A stretch of 64,000 nt of DNA, taken from NCBI RefSeq assembly GCF_021730445.1, contig NZ_JADNRM010000010.1:64231-128230 (forward strand), in the 5' to 3' direction. This DNA is from Phocaeicola faecalis. GTDB lineage: Bacteria > Bacteroidota > Bacteroidia > Bacteroidales > Bacteroidaceae. The notes under the pieces were generated by a model. That model was not told where the DNA came from. It worked only from the letters and a program-made list of their open reading frames with translations, and did not search any database. Made by a program: the position numbers and the translations under genes. Each line of letters begins with the position of its first letter. Within the stretch, counting starts at the first letter, position 1. Shown here one piece after another: positions 1-8,425 of this stretch.

Positions 1-373
1 CCATCTGGGTAAAATCTTCTTCAAAGACTTGTACCAGAACCTCGGCCTGAACATCTTCGAATATACCTTCGACGAGCACGATGAGACTGTGGCCTATTCG
101 CTGTCCATCCCATTTGTTTCCACTTTCGTTTTTGCGGCAGTGATGAAGCATCAGGATGCTCCGGGAACGACTTTCAAGCGTCACATGAAGATAGCCAAAG
201 GAGTATTGAGCGAAGACGACTATTTGTTGCAGGAAATTTTATTCAATCCCCGCACCCCTGCACAAGTAGAAGGTATCCGTACAGAGCTGAACGAGCTGTT
301 GGATATCATCAACAACAAAGATGCTGCGGGGATGCGTGCCTATCTTAGCAAGATTCGGGAGAAGATTAAATAA
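1..373 (+). CDS. tyrA: Prephenate dehydrogenase (TyrA), C-terminal part
   Basis: The reading frame is open from base 2 to the TAA at 371-373, so the gene starts before the window; about 123 residues are visible. The helical stretch with an HDE motif followed by AYSLSIPFVSTFVFAA resembles the dimerisation domain of prephenate dehydrogenases, which make 4-hydroxyphenylpyruvate for tyrosine synthesis. The NAD-binding half is outside the window, so the assignment rests on the C-terminal domain only. A strong hairpin follows directly, so the transcript probably ends here. Confidence 0.68.
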   Translation, partial: HLGKIFFKDLYQNLGLNIFEYTFDEHDETVAYSLSIPFVSTFVFAAVMKHQDAPGTTFKRHMKIAKGVLSEDDYLLQEILFNPRTPAQVEGIRTELNELLDIINNKDAAGMRAYLSKIREKIK

Positions 374-390
374 CGCATCTGTATAGATGG

Positions 391-434
391 AAGGGGGTGC
401 CACAGTTCCAACCAAACTTCCGGCACCCCCTTTC
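391..434 (+). terminator. Rho-independent terminator after tyrA
   Basis: The arms AAGGGGGTGCC and GGCACCCCCTT form an 11-bp GC-rich stem with a loop of about 20 nt, and a short T run follows. It lies 18 bp after the tyrA stop and just before the end of the opposing gene, so it may serve both strands. Confidence 0.8.
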
Positions 435-442
435 TTATTTCA

Positions 443-1018
443 TCAATATAAATAACTTATCAATATACGGCACGACACATCACCGCCCAAGATGCCGACA
501 AGAGCCACTGCCCACAAATGCCACCGCTTCAAGTTGCACGACACTTTCAGAGCGTTAAACAGCCACACAAGGGTAAGCAGCAGAAACGGAACACCCAACA
601 ATGACAGAATCATAGCCGGCAGGATAAAAGGCTGCGCCAACAGTTCCTGAGGAGACATGCTCATGTCCATGTCTGCCATCATCTGCATGGGAGGTGCCAA
701 ATAAATTAAAGTCATCCCGAGCAAAGGCAGCTCTGCAAACAATACGGTCCCCAACACATCGATGAGCCGGATGCGGGAATGCGAGAACCTTTTGCCGCCC
801 AGATAAAACAACAAAGCAGGTATCAGCCACACTATCAGATGCTCTGCCAGATAACACCACCAGGCAGGATTAGGTGCCGGACCGAAATGAAGCAACCCAT
901 GATAATGATAGCCGGCATAATAACATATTACAGTAGACACCACCAGCCCCAACGCTCCCCATGCCAATGCCCGCGCACCGGCAATCTGTATAAACGGATT
1001 CACCGCTTTGTCTATCAT
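443..1018 (-). CDS. Multi-pass membrane protein, Yip1-like (unknown function)
   Basis: About 191 residues with roughly five hydrophobic segments (near 20-40, 58-75, 82-105, 130-155 and 168-188) and a Met-rich loop near 110-120. No catalytic motif is visible. The start at 1018 overlaps the stop of the upstream DUF2089-type gene as ATGA, the usual sign of translational coupling; an ATG 12 bp further upstream is also in frame. It is the third gene of a hydrolase, DUF2089, membrane-protein operon and may be the membrane partner of the small regulator-like protein. Similarity to Yip1-type proteins is only a general impression. Confidence 0.6.
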   Translation of the reverse strand: MIDKAVNPFIQIAGARALAWGALGLVVSTVICYYAGYHYHGLLHFGPAPNPAWWCYLAEHLIVWLIPALLFYLGGKRFSHSRIRLIDVLGTVLFAELPLLGMTLIYLAPPMQMMADMDMSMSPQELLAQPFILPAMILSLLGVPFLLLTLVWLFNALKVSCNLKRWHLWAVALVGILGGDVSCRILISYLY

Positions 1019-1311
1019 TTTATTTCCCATGATTCATTCATTTTAGAAAGTTTGTCAATTAAATCGTCCAAGATATTTCTCACCGTGGGATAACTGACGC
1101 CCATGCTTTTCGCCATGTCCTTCAGGCTTCCGCTCGATTTGACAAAGTCAAGAATAAACTGTTGCTCTTTATCCGAAAGCCGCGCCAGTACAGGCAGTTC
1201 AAAGTCGCCGCACACCTCCGTACGGCACTCCTCGCAAAAAAGCCTTCCCACCCTCAACGGCGCATCGCACGCAGGGCATTGCAGCGGCAGACGTTTCTTC
1301 ATTTCCCCCAT
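1015..1311 (-). CDS. DUF2089-type zinc-ribbon/HTH protein
   Basis: A 98-residue protein with an N-terminal zinc ribbon (CPAC near residues 13-16 and CEEC near 26-29), followed by a helix-turn-helix-like segment containing SYPTVRNILDDL. This is the typical pattern of the DUF2089 family: a CPxC ribbon, a linker and a SYPTVR helix. It is likely a small DNA-binding regulator, but its target is unknown. It starts 1 bp after the hydrolase stop and overlaps the following membrane gene. The inverted repeat at 2353-2388 upstream of the operon is a plausible binding site, by position only. Confidence 0.75.
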   Translation of the reverse strand: MGEMKKRLPLQCPACDAPLRVGRLFCEECRTEVCGDFELPVLARLSDKEQQFILDFVKSSGSLKDMAKSMGVSYPTVRNILDDLIDKLSKMNESWEIK

Positions 1312-1312
1312 A

Positions 1313-2284
1313 TCATTTCAGCCCTTTCACAAATGTGCTGACAGAAGTTATCAAAGTACTGTTCACCGGCAGAGAAGGATTTCCGTAAGTCGGCATCTGC
1401 TGCTGCATGGCCTTCGACTCACAGTCTTTCAACACATGGTTCATCTTGTCAATCAAGACCACCTCGGCCGTCGGGCAACCCTTCTTCAGAAGTTCGGCAT
1501 CTTCCACCGCTACCTGAATATCATTTTTACCCTGAACGATGAGAACCGGCACTTTGACAGAAGCAATCACCGTCTGGGGATTATACTTGAACCAGGAAAT
1601 CATGTAGGGCTGGACAGAAGCCCGATATAATGATTGCAGATAAGCCGGCACGTCACTCACTTCCTTGCCGTTTTTCAAGGCCTCGTTGATGGATGCCACC
1701 TCTTTCCGCACCGCTTCCGGAGTCTGTTGAGCGGCCACTTGCGCCTCTATTATCTCGTAGGCAGGACGGCCCGCACCGGCAATCGAGATATAGCCTTTCA
1801 CCTTCGGCTGGTTCTGACAGGCCAGCATTCCAATCAACGCCCCTTCACTGTGCCCCGCCACCGTGATTGTAGTAAAACGTTTCTCTTTCGACAGGTAATC
1901 AATCCAGCCCGTCACATCATTCACGTAATCTTCAAAACGAAGTTTCGCTTCCTCCTTACCTGCCGACGCACTGGTTCCTATCCCGCGCTTGTCAAAGCGC
2001 AAAGAAGCGATGCCGTTTGCCGCCAAACCTTCTGCAAGGAACTTCAAGGAATTATTTCTCAAGTTGCCAATGGCTGAGTTACCGTCCATATCCGTAGGTC
2101 CGGAACCGGCTATGACAAGCACCACCGGACAGGTTTTCACCCCACCGGGAAAAAGCAGTTTCCCTTTGATTTGTCCTTCCTTGGTGTTCAGCACCACATT
2201 TTCTTCCAAAGGAAGCACCTGCGCCCGACCATAAAGGACGCACAAGAGAAACAGACCGGCTAAAATTAAATTCAACTGTTTCAT
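1313..2284 (-). CDS. Exported alpha/beta hydrolase (serine esterase/peptidase type)
   Basis: A 323-residue protein with a hydrophobic N-terminal signal (about residues 1-21). The core shows the oxyanion-hole segment GSGPTD near 60-65, the nucleophile elbow GHSEG with Ser146, Asp255 in GKND and His283 in MNHVLK, giving a complete Ser-Asp-His triad. It probably acts on a small ester or peptide in the periplasm; the substrate cannot be inferred. The start at 2284 is chosen because a -7 box at 2315-2322 would place the transcription start downstream of the alternative ATG at 2317. It is the first gene of a three-gene operon. Confidence 0.8.
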   Translation of the reverse strand: MKQLNLILAGLFLLCVLYGRAQVLPLEENVVLNTKEGQIKGKLLFPGGVKTCPVVLVIAGSGPTDMDGNSAIGNLRNNSLKFLAEGLAANGIASLRFDKRGIGTSASAGKEEAKLRFEDYVNDVTGWIDYLSKEKRFTTITVAGHSEGALIGMLACQNQPKVKGYISIAGAGRPAYEIIEAQVAAQQTPEAVRKEVASINEALKNGKEVSDVPAYLQSLYRASVQPYMISWFKYNPQTVIASVKVPVLIVQGKNDIQVAVEDAELLKKGCPTAEVVLIDKMNHVLKDCESKAMQQQMPTYGNPSLPVNSTLITSVSTFVKGLK

Positions 2285-2314
2285 ATATTTCACATTTAAA
2301 GATGATTCATTGGA

Positions 2315-2322
2315 CAAATATA
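2315..2322 (-). promoter_or_regulatory. Bacteroides -7 box for the hydrolase operon
   Basis: On the minus strand this reads TATATTTG, an exact match to TAnnTTTG, about 30 bp before the chosen start codon. It decides in favour of the start at 2284. Confidence 0.55.
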
Positions 2323-2352
2323 CCTATTATATTGAATAAAACAAATTAATAA

Positions 2353-2388
2353 TTGAATATTATTAACCACCGGTTTAATTATATTCAA
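2353..2388. promoter_or_regulatory. Inverted repeat, candidate operator
   Basis: The left arm TTGAATATTATTAACC and right arm GGTTTAATTATATTCAA form a near-perfect dyad around ACC. It lies about 30-65 bp upstream of the -7 box of the hydrolase operon, a position that fits an activator, and in the gap between divergently transcribed genes. A further TTGAATA copy lies near 2332. The binding protein is unknown. Confidence 0.4.
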
Positions 2389-2467
2389 TACAGTCCGAAT
2401 TTATCTTCAGTATGAACTGACAATTATATCTGCGCGACTAAGCTGTCAAGACGAAGACATCTTATCG

Positions 2468-2555
2468 TTTCAGCCGGGTGACACTGTCGTTCCACCCGGC
2501 TGAAATCATCATGCCACCAAGGTGAAACGGAAGTTCTACCCGGCTGAAACGGCGA
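2468..2555. repeat. Array A: four 22-bp palindromic units
   Basis: Four consecutive units start at 2468, 2490, 2512 and 2534. The core TTTCAGCCGGGTG occurs in one unit and its complement CACCCGGCTGAAA, or a close variant, in the second and fourth, so the array can fold on itself. Short direct repeats CGAAGACATC at 2452-2461 and 2553-2562 flank it. The outer right flank (2573-2595) reversed reads GGCAGTCT then AAGCCTTT, similar to the left flanks of arrays B and D. It occupies a divergent intergenic region and is not part of a gene. Confidence 0.75.
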
Positions 2556-2660
2556 AGACATCCTAATAAACCGAGAAAGGCTTATTATTAGACTGCCAAA
2601 AACTTGTATATATCCCATTTTATTACGAATATTGCAACCGCAAAAGAACTTGATAAGACT

Positions 2661-3680
2661 ATGATTACACCTCGAAAGACCCGTATCCCCTATTTGGATT
2701 TCTTAAAATTCTTCGCCATTGCCAGTGTATTGTTGGGACACTCCGTGGAACAAACCACCGGAAATGATTTTTGGGACAACCCCATCTGGAGTTTCATTTA
2801 CACCTATCACATGCCCTTGTTCATGTTGCTGTGCGGGTATTTCTTCGGTTCCTCGCTCAACTTATCTTTCGGTGAGTTGGTGAAGAAAAAGTTTGTCCAA
2901 CTGGTCATCCCTTCCCTTTCCGCTTTCGTCATCATGTATGTGTTTGTCACACTCAGCGGATACAATCCCTGCCCCGAACTGATGGACTTCAGTTGGCTCG
3001 GCTTCTTCAACACGGTATGGTTCCTCAAGTGCGTCTTTTTCTGCTACCTTATCGGCTACATTGCCCTCAAATCCTTACGCCGCTTATGGGCGGCAGTCCT
3101 GGTTTCCGTTGTCCTTTTCACCATCCTGCCCTTGGGCAATGTAGATAACATCAACTTCATGCTGCCCATGTTTTGGCTCGGTTACTTCTGCCAGAAAGAA
3201 CAAGAAGTGATTAACCGGCATCGCAGCCGGTTGCTGATTGCAAGCCTCATCTCCTTTGCCGCCCTGCTTCCTTTCTGGTCGGGCAGACTCACTGTATATA
3301 TGGTTCCCATCCAAGTGGTGGACTGGGCTAACGGCACTGTGGACTGGACGAACTTAAATATCACCGTCTACCGCATGGTTATCGGCATGGCAGGCAGTAT
3401 GGTCTTCTTTTTATCGGCACCGTGGGTGTACAGCAAGATAGAACACGGGCGCCTCACCCCTACATTGAACAACGTGGGAAAATGCACTTTGGGAATCTAC
3501 TGGGTACAAACCTTCCTGCTGGAGTGCACGCTGCACGGACTGGGCTTCTACATCGGCACCGCCGGAAGCTTTATTGTAGGTCCCGCGGTAGCGACACTAG
3601 AACTGATTCTTTGTTATCAAGTAGTTTTGCTGCTGAAAAAGAACCGTTACACCCGCCTGCTCTTGCTGGGGGAGAAATAA
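2661..3680 (+). CDS. Acyltransferase-3 family membrane protein
   Basis: A 339-residue polytopic protein with about ten hydrophobic segments. The N-terminus carries the family signature YLDFLKFF followed by LLGHS (His27), the presumed catalytic region of acyltransferase-3 (O-acetyltransferase) proteins, which transfer acyl groups to surface sugars or antibiotics. The start at 2661 is preferred to an in-frame codon at 2604 because the family motif begins about 10 residues after it. It stands alone between array A and the cobalamin riboswitch, so the acceptor is unknown. Confidence 0.8.
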   Translation: MITPRKTRIPYLDFLKFFAIASVLLGHSVEQTTGNDFWDNPIWSFIYTYHMPLFMLLCGYFFGSSLNLSFGELVKKKFVQLVIPSLSAFVIMYVFVTLSGYNPCPELMDFSWLGFFNTVWFLKCVFFCYLIGYIALKSLRRLWAAVLVSVVLFTILPLGNVDNINFMLPMFWLGYFCQKEQEVINRHRSRLLIASLISFAALLPFWSGRLTVYMVPIQVVDWANGTVDWTNLNITVYRMVIGMAGSMVFFLSAPWVYSKIEHGRLTPTLNNVGKCTLGIYWVQTFLLECTLHGLGFYIGTAGSFIVGPAVATLELILCYQVVLLLKKNRYTRLLLLGEK

Positions 3681-3752
3681 ACTTGCAACGGATTAATTCA
3701 TAAGAGAAAGCAAATTTTCATCATTTTCCTTTTCTTATTCATCCAAACAAAC

Positions 3753-3760
3753 TATCTTTG
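3753..3760 (+). promoter_or_regulatory. -7 box for the B12 uptake operon
   Basis: TATCTTTG matches TAnnTTTG exactly and lies a few bases before the first paired element of the cobalamin riboswitch, so the transcript would start at the aptamer's 5' end. Confidence 0.6.
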
Positions 3761-3764
3761 CCAC

Positions 3765-3960
3765 GTTTTGTTCCGCATACCTCCGACCGATGCGAGGAAG
3801 CGGATGAAAAGGGAATCAGGTGCAAGTCCTGAACAGTCCCGCTGCTGTAAGCTCCATCTACCCTGAAAAGATAGGTTTACTTATCACTCACGCCACTGCC
3901 TGTATATATAATAAGGTGGGAAGGCAAGTAAACAGGAGTAAGTCAGAAGACCTGCAAAAC
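3765..3960 (+). ncRNA. Cobalamin riboswitch
   Basis: The conserved core is visible: GGGAATCAGGTGCAAGTCC at 3811-3829, the CCCGCTGCTGTAA segment near 3838-3850, GCCACTG near 3892, and the B12 box AGTCAGAAGACCTGC at 3941-3955. It lies directly upstream of btuB, its expected target, and should reduce expression of the uptake operon when cobalamin is bound. A hairpin with arms CCGCTTTC and GAAAGAGCAGCGG (about 3976-4000) between aptamer and start codon is a candidate expression platform; no U tract follows, so translational control is more likely than termination. Confidence 0.92.
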
Positions 3961-4037
3961 GTAAAGTCATCGACCGCCGCTTTCGAGGAAAGAGCAGCGG
4001 TAAGAATGCGGTATTTATTCATTAATACTTTTTTAAA

Positions 4038-6059
4038 ATGAGAGAAAACAACCAGGCTTATACGCTATGGCTTTGTCTATTTTGCAGCTTTCTCCTATTG
4101 TCGTTTGATATGCAGGCACAGGAGAAAAGAGATTCCATTACCGGAAAGGTGCATAAAATAGATGAAGTCACGATAACTGCCAAACGTCCGCCTGCCAAAA
4201 TAACAACCGGCAGCCCTGTACAACTTATCAACAAGGAAGATATAAAGAACCTGGGATTACAGAACATGGCAGATGCCGTAAGGCGTTTTGCCGGAACCAA
4301 CGTCCGCGATTACGGAGGCATAGGCGGTCTGAAGACCGTTTCCGTCCGCAATTTAGGGGCTGCACACACAGCTGTCAGCTACGACGGAGTAGTTGTCAGC
4401 AACAGTCAGGCAGGACAAATCGATATAGGGCGTTTCTCCCTCGACAATGTATCCTCTCTGTCATTAGCAATCGGACAAGATGAGAATCTGCTGCAACCGG
4501 CCCGTCTGTATGCTTCGGCAGGAGTACTCAGCATTGAAACAGAGAAACCCGTCTTCGAGAACGGGAAATCCTCTCTGTCACAAATACAAATCCGGGGAGG
4601 AGCCTTCGGCCACATAGCCCCATCCATACGCAGATGGCAAAAGCTGGGAGAACACACCAGCCTGTCGGCCGATGCATCCTTTATGCGTGCCGACGGTAAT
4701 TATCCCTTCACACTAGAAAACGGAAAATACATCACTCAAGAGAAAAGAAACAATTCGGATATTAATACATGGCAGGGAGAGGCCAATCTGTTTCATACTT
4801 TCCATGACGAAAGTACGCTGGATGTGAAAGCCTATTATTTTTATTCCAAACGAGGACTGCCCGGTGCCGTCATTCTATACAACCCAAAGGCAGAAGAACG
4901 CTTGTGGGACGAGAATTTCTTTACCCAAGCCCGCTATAAGAAAAGCTTCTCGCCCAAATGGACTTTGCAGGCGCAAGCCAAGTTCAACCATTCATGGAAC
5001 AAATACGAAGATACAGATGTGAAGTATGAAAACGGGAAGCAGACCGACATCAACCGTCAGGATGAATATTATCTGTCCGCCGCCGTACTTTATCGTCCCG
5101 TCAAAGGTCTGGAATTATCGCTCGCGCAAGACGGATTCATCAATACCCTTCACACCAATATCAACGACAGCCCCAATCCGGTGAGATACTCCTCACTCAC
5201 AGCCCTCAATGCACGTTACCAATGGGGACGTATCAAGCTATTGGGAACATTGGTGGGAACTTTCATTACGGAAGAAGTAAAAGCAGGGAATACTCCCGAC
5301 GACCGGAAACGCCTGTCGCCCACCCTGTCTGTTTCCATTCAGCCATGGAAAGAAGAACAATTATACGTCCGCGCAATGTATAAGAATACGTTCCGCGTAC
5401 CTACCTTCAATGACCTTTATTATCTACGCATAGGAAACACCTCCTTACGCCCGGAAAAGGCACGCGAATATAATATAGGTGTCACTTGGAACGGCAAGCC
5501 GTTTTCGTTCACCGATTTCCTTTCTGTCACTCTCGACGGATATTATAATGAAGTAACCGATAAAATAGTGGCCTTTCCCAGCACTTACGTATGGAAAATG
5601 CAGAATTACGGCACGGTACATATCACCGGACTCGATGCGACAATTGCCACCTCCATACCGGTCTGCCCTCACATAAACGTAGGATTAAGCGGCAATTACT
5701 CTTGGCAAAAGGCAATAGATATGACAAATCCTGATGCCAAGAATTATAAAGACCAACTGCCCTATACGCCTCAGCATAGCGGCAATGCTTCGGCTACTAT
5801 CGAAACTCCCTGGATTAATGTGGGATACAGTCTGACAGGAGTGAGCGAACGCTATTACATGGCACAGAATATTCCGGTGAATAAAATCGACGGTTATGTA
5901 GAGCACACAGCCACTTTATGGCGGGAGTTCCCGATGAAAGGCTGTCACCTCCGCCTTCAGGCAGAAGTTATCAACCTCACTGACAAGCAATATGATGTTA
6001 TCAAATATTATCCCATGCCCGGACGTTCCTGGCGCATCACGGGAGTATTAAGATTTTAA
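4038..6059 (+). CDS. btuB: TonB-dependent cobalamin receptor BtuB
   Basis: A 673-residue outer-membrane receptor. A signal peptide ends near MQAQ (residue 28), a TonB-box-like DEVTITA follows, then the plug domain (about 45-165) with SVRNLGAAHTAVSYDGV, and a beta barrel ending in an aromatic residue (ITGVLRF). The family imports corrinoids across the outer membrane using TonB energy. The specificity call rests on the cobalamin riboswitch immediately upstream and the btuG-btuFCD genes downstream. It lacks the N-terminal carboxypeptidase-like domain of SusC proteins and is shorter than they are. Confidence 0.92.
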   Translation: MRENNQAYTLWLCLFCSFLLLSFDMQAQEKRDSITGKVHKIDEVTITAKRPPAKITTGSPVQLINKEDIKNLGLQNMADAVRRFAGTNVRDYGGIGGLKTVSVRNLGAAHTAVSYDGVVVSNSQAGQIDIGRFSLDNVSSLSLAIGQDENLLQPARLYASAGVLSIETEKPVFENGKSSLSQIQIRGGAFGHIAPSIRRWQKLGEHTSLSADASFMRADGNYPFTLENGKYITQEKRNNSDINTWQGEANLFHTFHDESTLDVKAYYFYSKRGLPGAVILYNPKAEERLWDENFFTQARYKKSFSPKWTLQAQAKFNHSWNKYEDTDVKYENGKQTDINRQDEYYLSAAVLYRPVKGLELSLAQDGFINTLHTNINDSPNPVRYSSLTALNARYQWGRIKLLGTLVGTFITEEVKAGNTPDDRKRLSPTLSVSIQPWKEEQLYVRAMYKNTFRVPTFNDLYYLRIGNTSLRPEKAREYNIGVTWNGKPFSFTDFLSVTLDGYYNEVTDKIVAFPSTYVWKMQNYGTVHITGLDATIATSIPVCPHINVGLSGNYSWQKAIDMTNPDAKNYKDQLPYTPQHSGNASATIETPWINVGYSLTGVSERYYMAQNIPVNKIDGYVEHTATLWREFPMKGCHLRLQAEVINLTDKQYDVIKYYPMPGRSWRITGVLRF

Positions 6060-6092
6060 ACAATATAAATGTCTAACTTTTAAAAATTAATT

Positions 6093-7181
6093 ATGAAACT
6101 AAGAAGCCTATTTTTTGGTACACTGTGTATGTTAATGCTGGGTGTTTCATTCACCTCATGTAGTGATGATGACGATGACAGCAAAAAAAACGATGAAGGT
6201 TCGAAGGTGGAATTGCCTGAAAACCGTGTCTATATTTTGAATATGGGATCTTATCAAAAAAACAATGCCGGCATCACATTCTATGCTCCGAACAAATCCC
6301 TAGATGTCATTGAAGACATTTTCTTCAAGCAAAACAATGCCAAATTGGGCGATACGGGACAAGATATGATAAGCTACAATAACCATATCTACGTGGCTGT
6401 GTATGGTTCAAAATACATCACCAAACTGAATGAGGCTTGTGTAGAACTGAAACGCTATGAATTTACAGATGAACAAGGACAGCCACGTTGCATGGTTGCC
6501 GAGAATGGAAAAATCTATGTAACCCTGACTAGCGGAAATGTAGCGCGTTTGGATGCCAATACATTAGCCTTCGAAAAGATGGTTGCTGTCGGTAAAAATC
6601 CGGAAGGCATTATTGAAGAAGATGGAAAACTGTATCTGGTAAATTCAGGATTCGGCTATGACAACCGTTTGTCTATTATTGATATCAACACATTTGATAA
6701 AGCAGAAAACATTGAAATATTCCAAAATCCGGAAAAGATTCTGGAAGCAGGGGACAAACTGTTTATTCAAGGTTACGGTGGCAATGACTATAACAATTAT
6801 CCTTATCCTGTGGTTCTCTTCGACCCGATAACCAAGACGTATGAAGAAATAGGTAAAGGCGTCTATATGGCAGAACATGACGATATAGTATATGTCATCT
6901 ATTCAGAAACGAACTATGCAGACAACACTTCCACACACACATTATACTCTTACAATGCCAAGACCAACGAGAAAGTAGAAAAAGCATTCGTGCAGATGCC
7001 TGATAAGCTAAAAACAAGCATCATCACCATGTTGAGCATTAATCCTGAAAATGGAGATTTCTACATTGGCGCAGGAGACTATACCACCAACGGAGACATC
7101 TACCGTTTCAAAAAAGATGGTACTTTCATTGAAAAGTTCGAATGTGGCATAGATCCTAAAGCAGCCGTATTTATTGACTAA
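6093..7181 (+). CDS. btuG: Surface cobalamin-binding lipoprotein, BtuG-like beta propeller
   Basis: A 362-residue lipoprotein. The lipobox ends at Cys23 and is followed by SDDDDDSKK, an acidic run that fits the Bacteroidetes lipoprotein export signal to the cell surface. The body shows repeats of the form GKIYV, DKLFI, GKLYLV typical of a YncE/DUF5074-type seven-bladed propeller. BtuG proteins of Bacteroides sit on BtuB and capture corrinoids with very high affinity. The position 33 bp after btuB and before btuF supports this role; the ligand itself is inferred from context. Confidence 0.85.
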   Translation: MKLRSLFFGTLCMLMLGVSFTSCSDDDDDSKKNDEGSKVELPENRVYILNMGSYQKNNAGITFYAPNKSLDVIEDIFFKQNNAKLGDTGQDMISYNNHIYVAVYGSKYITKLNEACVELKRYEFTDEQGQPRCMVAENGKIYVTLTSGNVARLDANTLAFEKMVAVGKNPEGIIEEDGKLYLVNSGFGYDNRLSIIDINTFDKAENIEIFQNPEKILEAGDKLFIQGYGGNDYNNYPYPVVLFDPITKTYEEIGKGVYMAEHDDIVYVIYSETNYADNTSTHTLYSYNAKTNEKVEKAFVQMPDKLKTSIITMLSINPENGDFYIGAGDYTTNGDIYRFKKDGTFIEKFECGIDPKAAVFID

Positions 7182-7184
7182 CCA

Positions 7185-8321
7185 ATGAAACAATATTCTC
7201 TCTTTATTCACCTGATGCTTTCGGTCTTGCTTCTTTCCGCCTGCGGCGGAAGGAGCAAGACTTCTTCTGCTTCTATTACAGAAGAAGCAATTCCTTTGCG
7301 TTATGCAGAGAACCTCAGCCTGTCTGCAACCGAAGACTATACCATCGCCCGGCTGCGTAATCCATGGGATACGACCCGCATACTGCATACCTACGTCTTG
7401 GTTGACAAAGAAAAGCCCCTGCCTGCCGACTTGCCGGAAGGGACGCTTGTCCGCACTCCATTGAGCAAGGCCGTTGTTTACTCATCCGTACATTGCGGAT
7501 TGCTCAATCAGATTGGCGCTTTGAAAAGTATCGGAGGAGTCTGTGATTTGAAGTATATCAAACTGCAAGAAGTGCAGGATGGCTGCCGCACAGGAAGCAT
7601 CGCCGATGTAGGGGACGGCATGAACCCGGATATAGAAAAGATGATTGACCTGCACCCCGATGCCATTATGCTCTCCCCCTTTGAGAACAGCGGCGGATAC
7701 GGACGGGTGGAGAAACTCAACATTCCCATTATCGAATGTGCAGACTATATGGAAACTTCGGCATTGGGACGTGCCGAATGGACACGCTTTTACGGACTTC
7801 TGTTCGGGCGGACGCAACAAGCAGACAGCTTGTTTGCGGAAGTGGAAAAGAACTATCAGGAGCTGAAAGCATTGGTTGCCCCCCTTTCATCCGCACCGAG
7901 TGTAATCAGCGAACTGAAAAACGGTTCGGCATGGTATGTTCCGGGAGGGAAAAGCACTTCGGCGCAACTATATGCAGATGCAGGAGCCAATTATGTGTTT
8001 GCTGCAGACGAACATAGCGGTTCCGTTCCTCTTGCTTTCGAAACGGTATTCGATAAAGGCCAGAATGCTGACTTTTGGCTCATCAAATATAATCAGGCCA
8101 TTGACAAGACTTATAAGGAATTGAAGCAGGATTATGCTCCATACGCCGGTTTCCGTGCTTACAAGGAACGCAACATTTATGGATGCAACACAGGGAAGGT
8201 AGACTTTTACGAAGATTCTCCTTTCCATCCCGACCGATTACTGAAAGATTTGATAAAAATCTTCCATCCTACGCTTTTAGAAGGGTATGAATTAAAATAT
8301 TTCACTAAATTAGCGGAGTAA
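7185..8321 (+). CDS. btuF: Cobalamin ABC transporter, substrate-binding lipoprotein
   Basis: A 378-residue protein with lipobox LLLSAC (Cys20). The two-lobed periplasmic-binding (BtuF/FecB) fold is suggested by the segments KAVVYSSVHCGLLNQIGAL, NPDIEKMIDLHPDAIMLSP and the C-terminal YGCNTGKVDFYEDSPFHPDRLLKDL. It should carry corrinoid from BtuB/BtuG to the inner-membrane permease. It starts 3 bp after btuG, indicating tight co-translation. A short repeat element separates it from btuC. Confidence 0.87.
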   Translation: MKQYSLFIHLMLSVLLLSACGGRSKTSSASITEEAIPLRYAENLSLSATEDYTIARLRNPWDTTRILHTYVLVDKEKPLPADLPEGTLVRTPLSKAVVYSSVHCGLLNQIGALKSIGGVCDLKYIKLQEVQDGCRTGSIADVGDGMNPDIEKMIDLHPDAIMLSPFENSGGYGRVEKLNIPIIECADYMETSALGRAEWTRFYGLLFGRTQQADSLFAEVEKNYQELKALVAPLSSAPSVISELKNGSAWYVPGGKSTSAQLYADAGANYVFAADEHSGSVPLAFETVFDKGQNADFWLIKYNQAIDKTYKELKQDYAPYAGFRAYKERNIYGCNTGKVDFYEDSPFHPDRLLKDLIKIFHPTLLEGYELKYFTKLAE

Positions 8322-8330
8322 ACTTCTGTG

Positions 8331-8406
8331 GAGCAGGTTTTGCCTGTCCGAATGCATTCCCGAATGTATCTTTCTGTATGCATTCGGGCGGATACATGGG
8401 TCCGCC
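8331..8406. repeat. Cloverleaf-type repeat between btuF and btuC
   Basis: Three adjacent dyads: CAGGTTTTGCCTG, a central stem starting CCGAATGCAT and closing ATGCATTCGG, and GGGCGGATACATGGGTCCG running into CCCCTAC. The same arm order is seen in the cores at 27577-27646 and 37061-37130. It lies inside the B12 operon and could form RNA structure that adjusts the ratio of btuF to btuCD; that role is inference. Confidence 0.6.
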
Positions 8407-8425
8407 CCTACGGTAACAAAACAAA

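Noticed and set aside
1103..1630. Long plus-strand frames opposite the hydrolase and DUF2089-type genes
   Set aside because: They have no recognisable domains and mirror real genes with complete motifs on the other strand.
2468..2555. CRISPR array interpretation of the 22-bp arrays
   Set aside because: There are no conserved repeats separated by unique spacers; the whole unit repeats and no cas genes are in the window.
3820..4041. Plus-strand ORF of 73 codons within the btuB leader
   Set aside because: It lies fully inside the cobalamin aptamer and its expression platform; conserved RNA motifs explain the sequence better than a protein.
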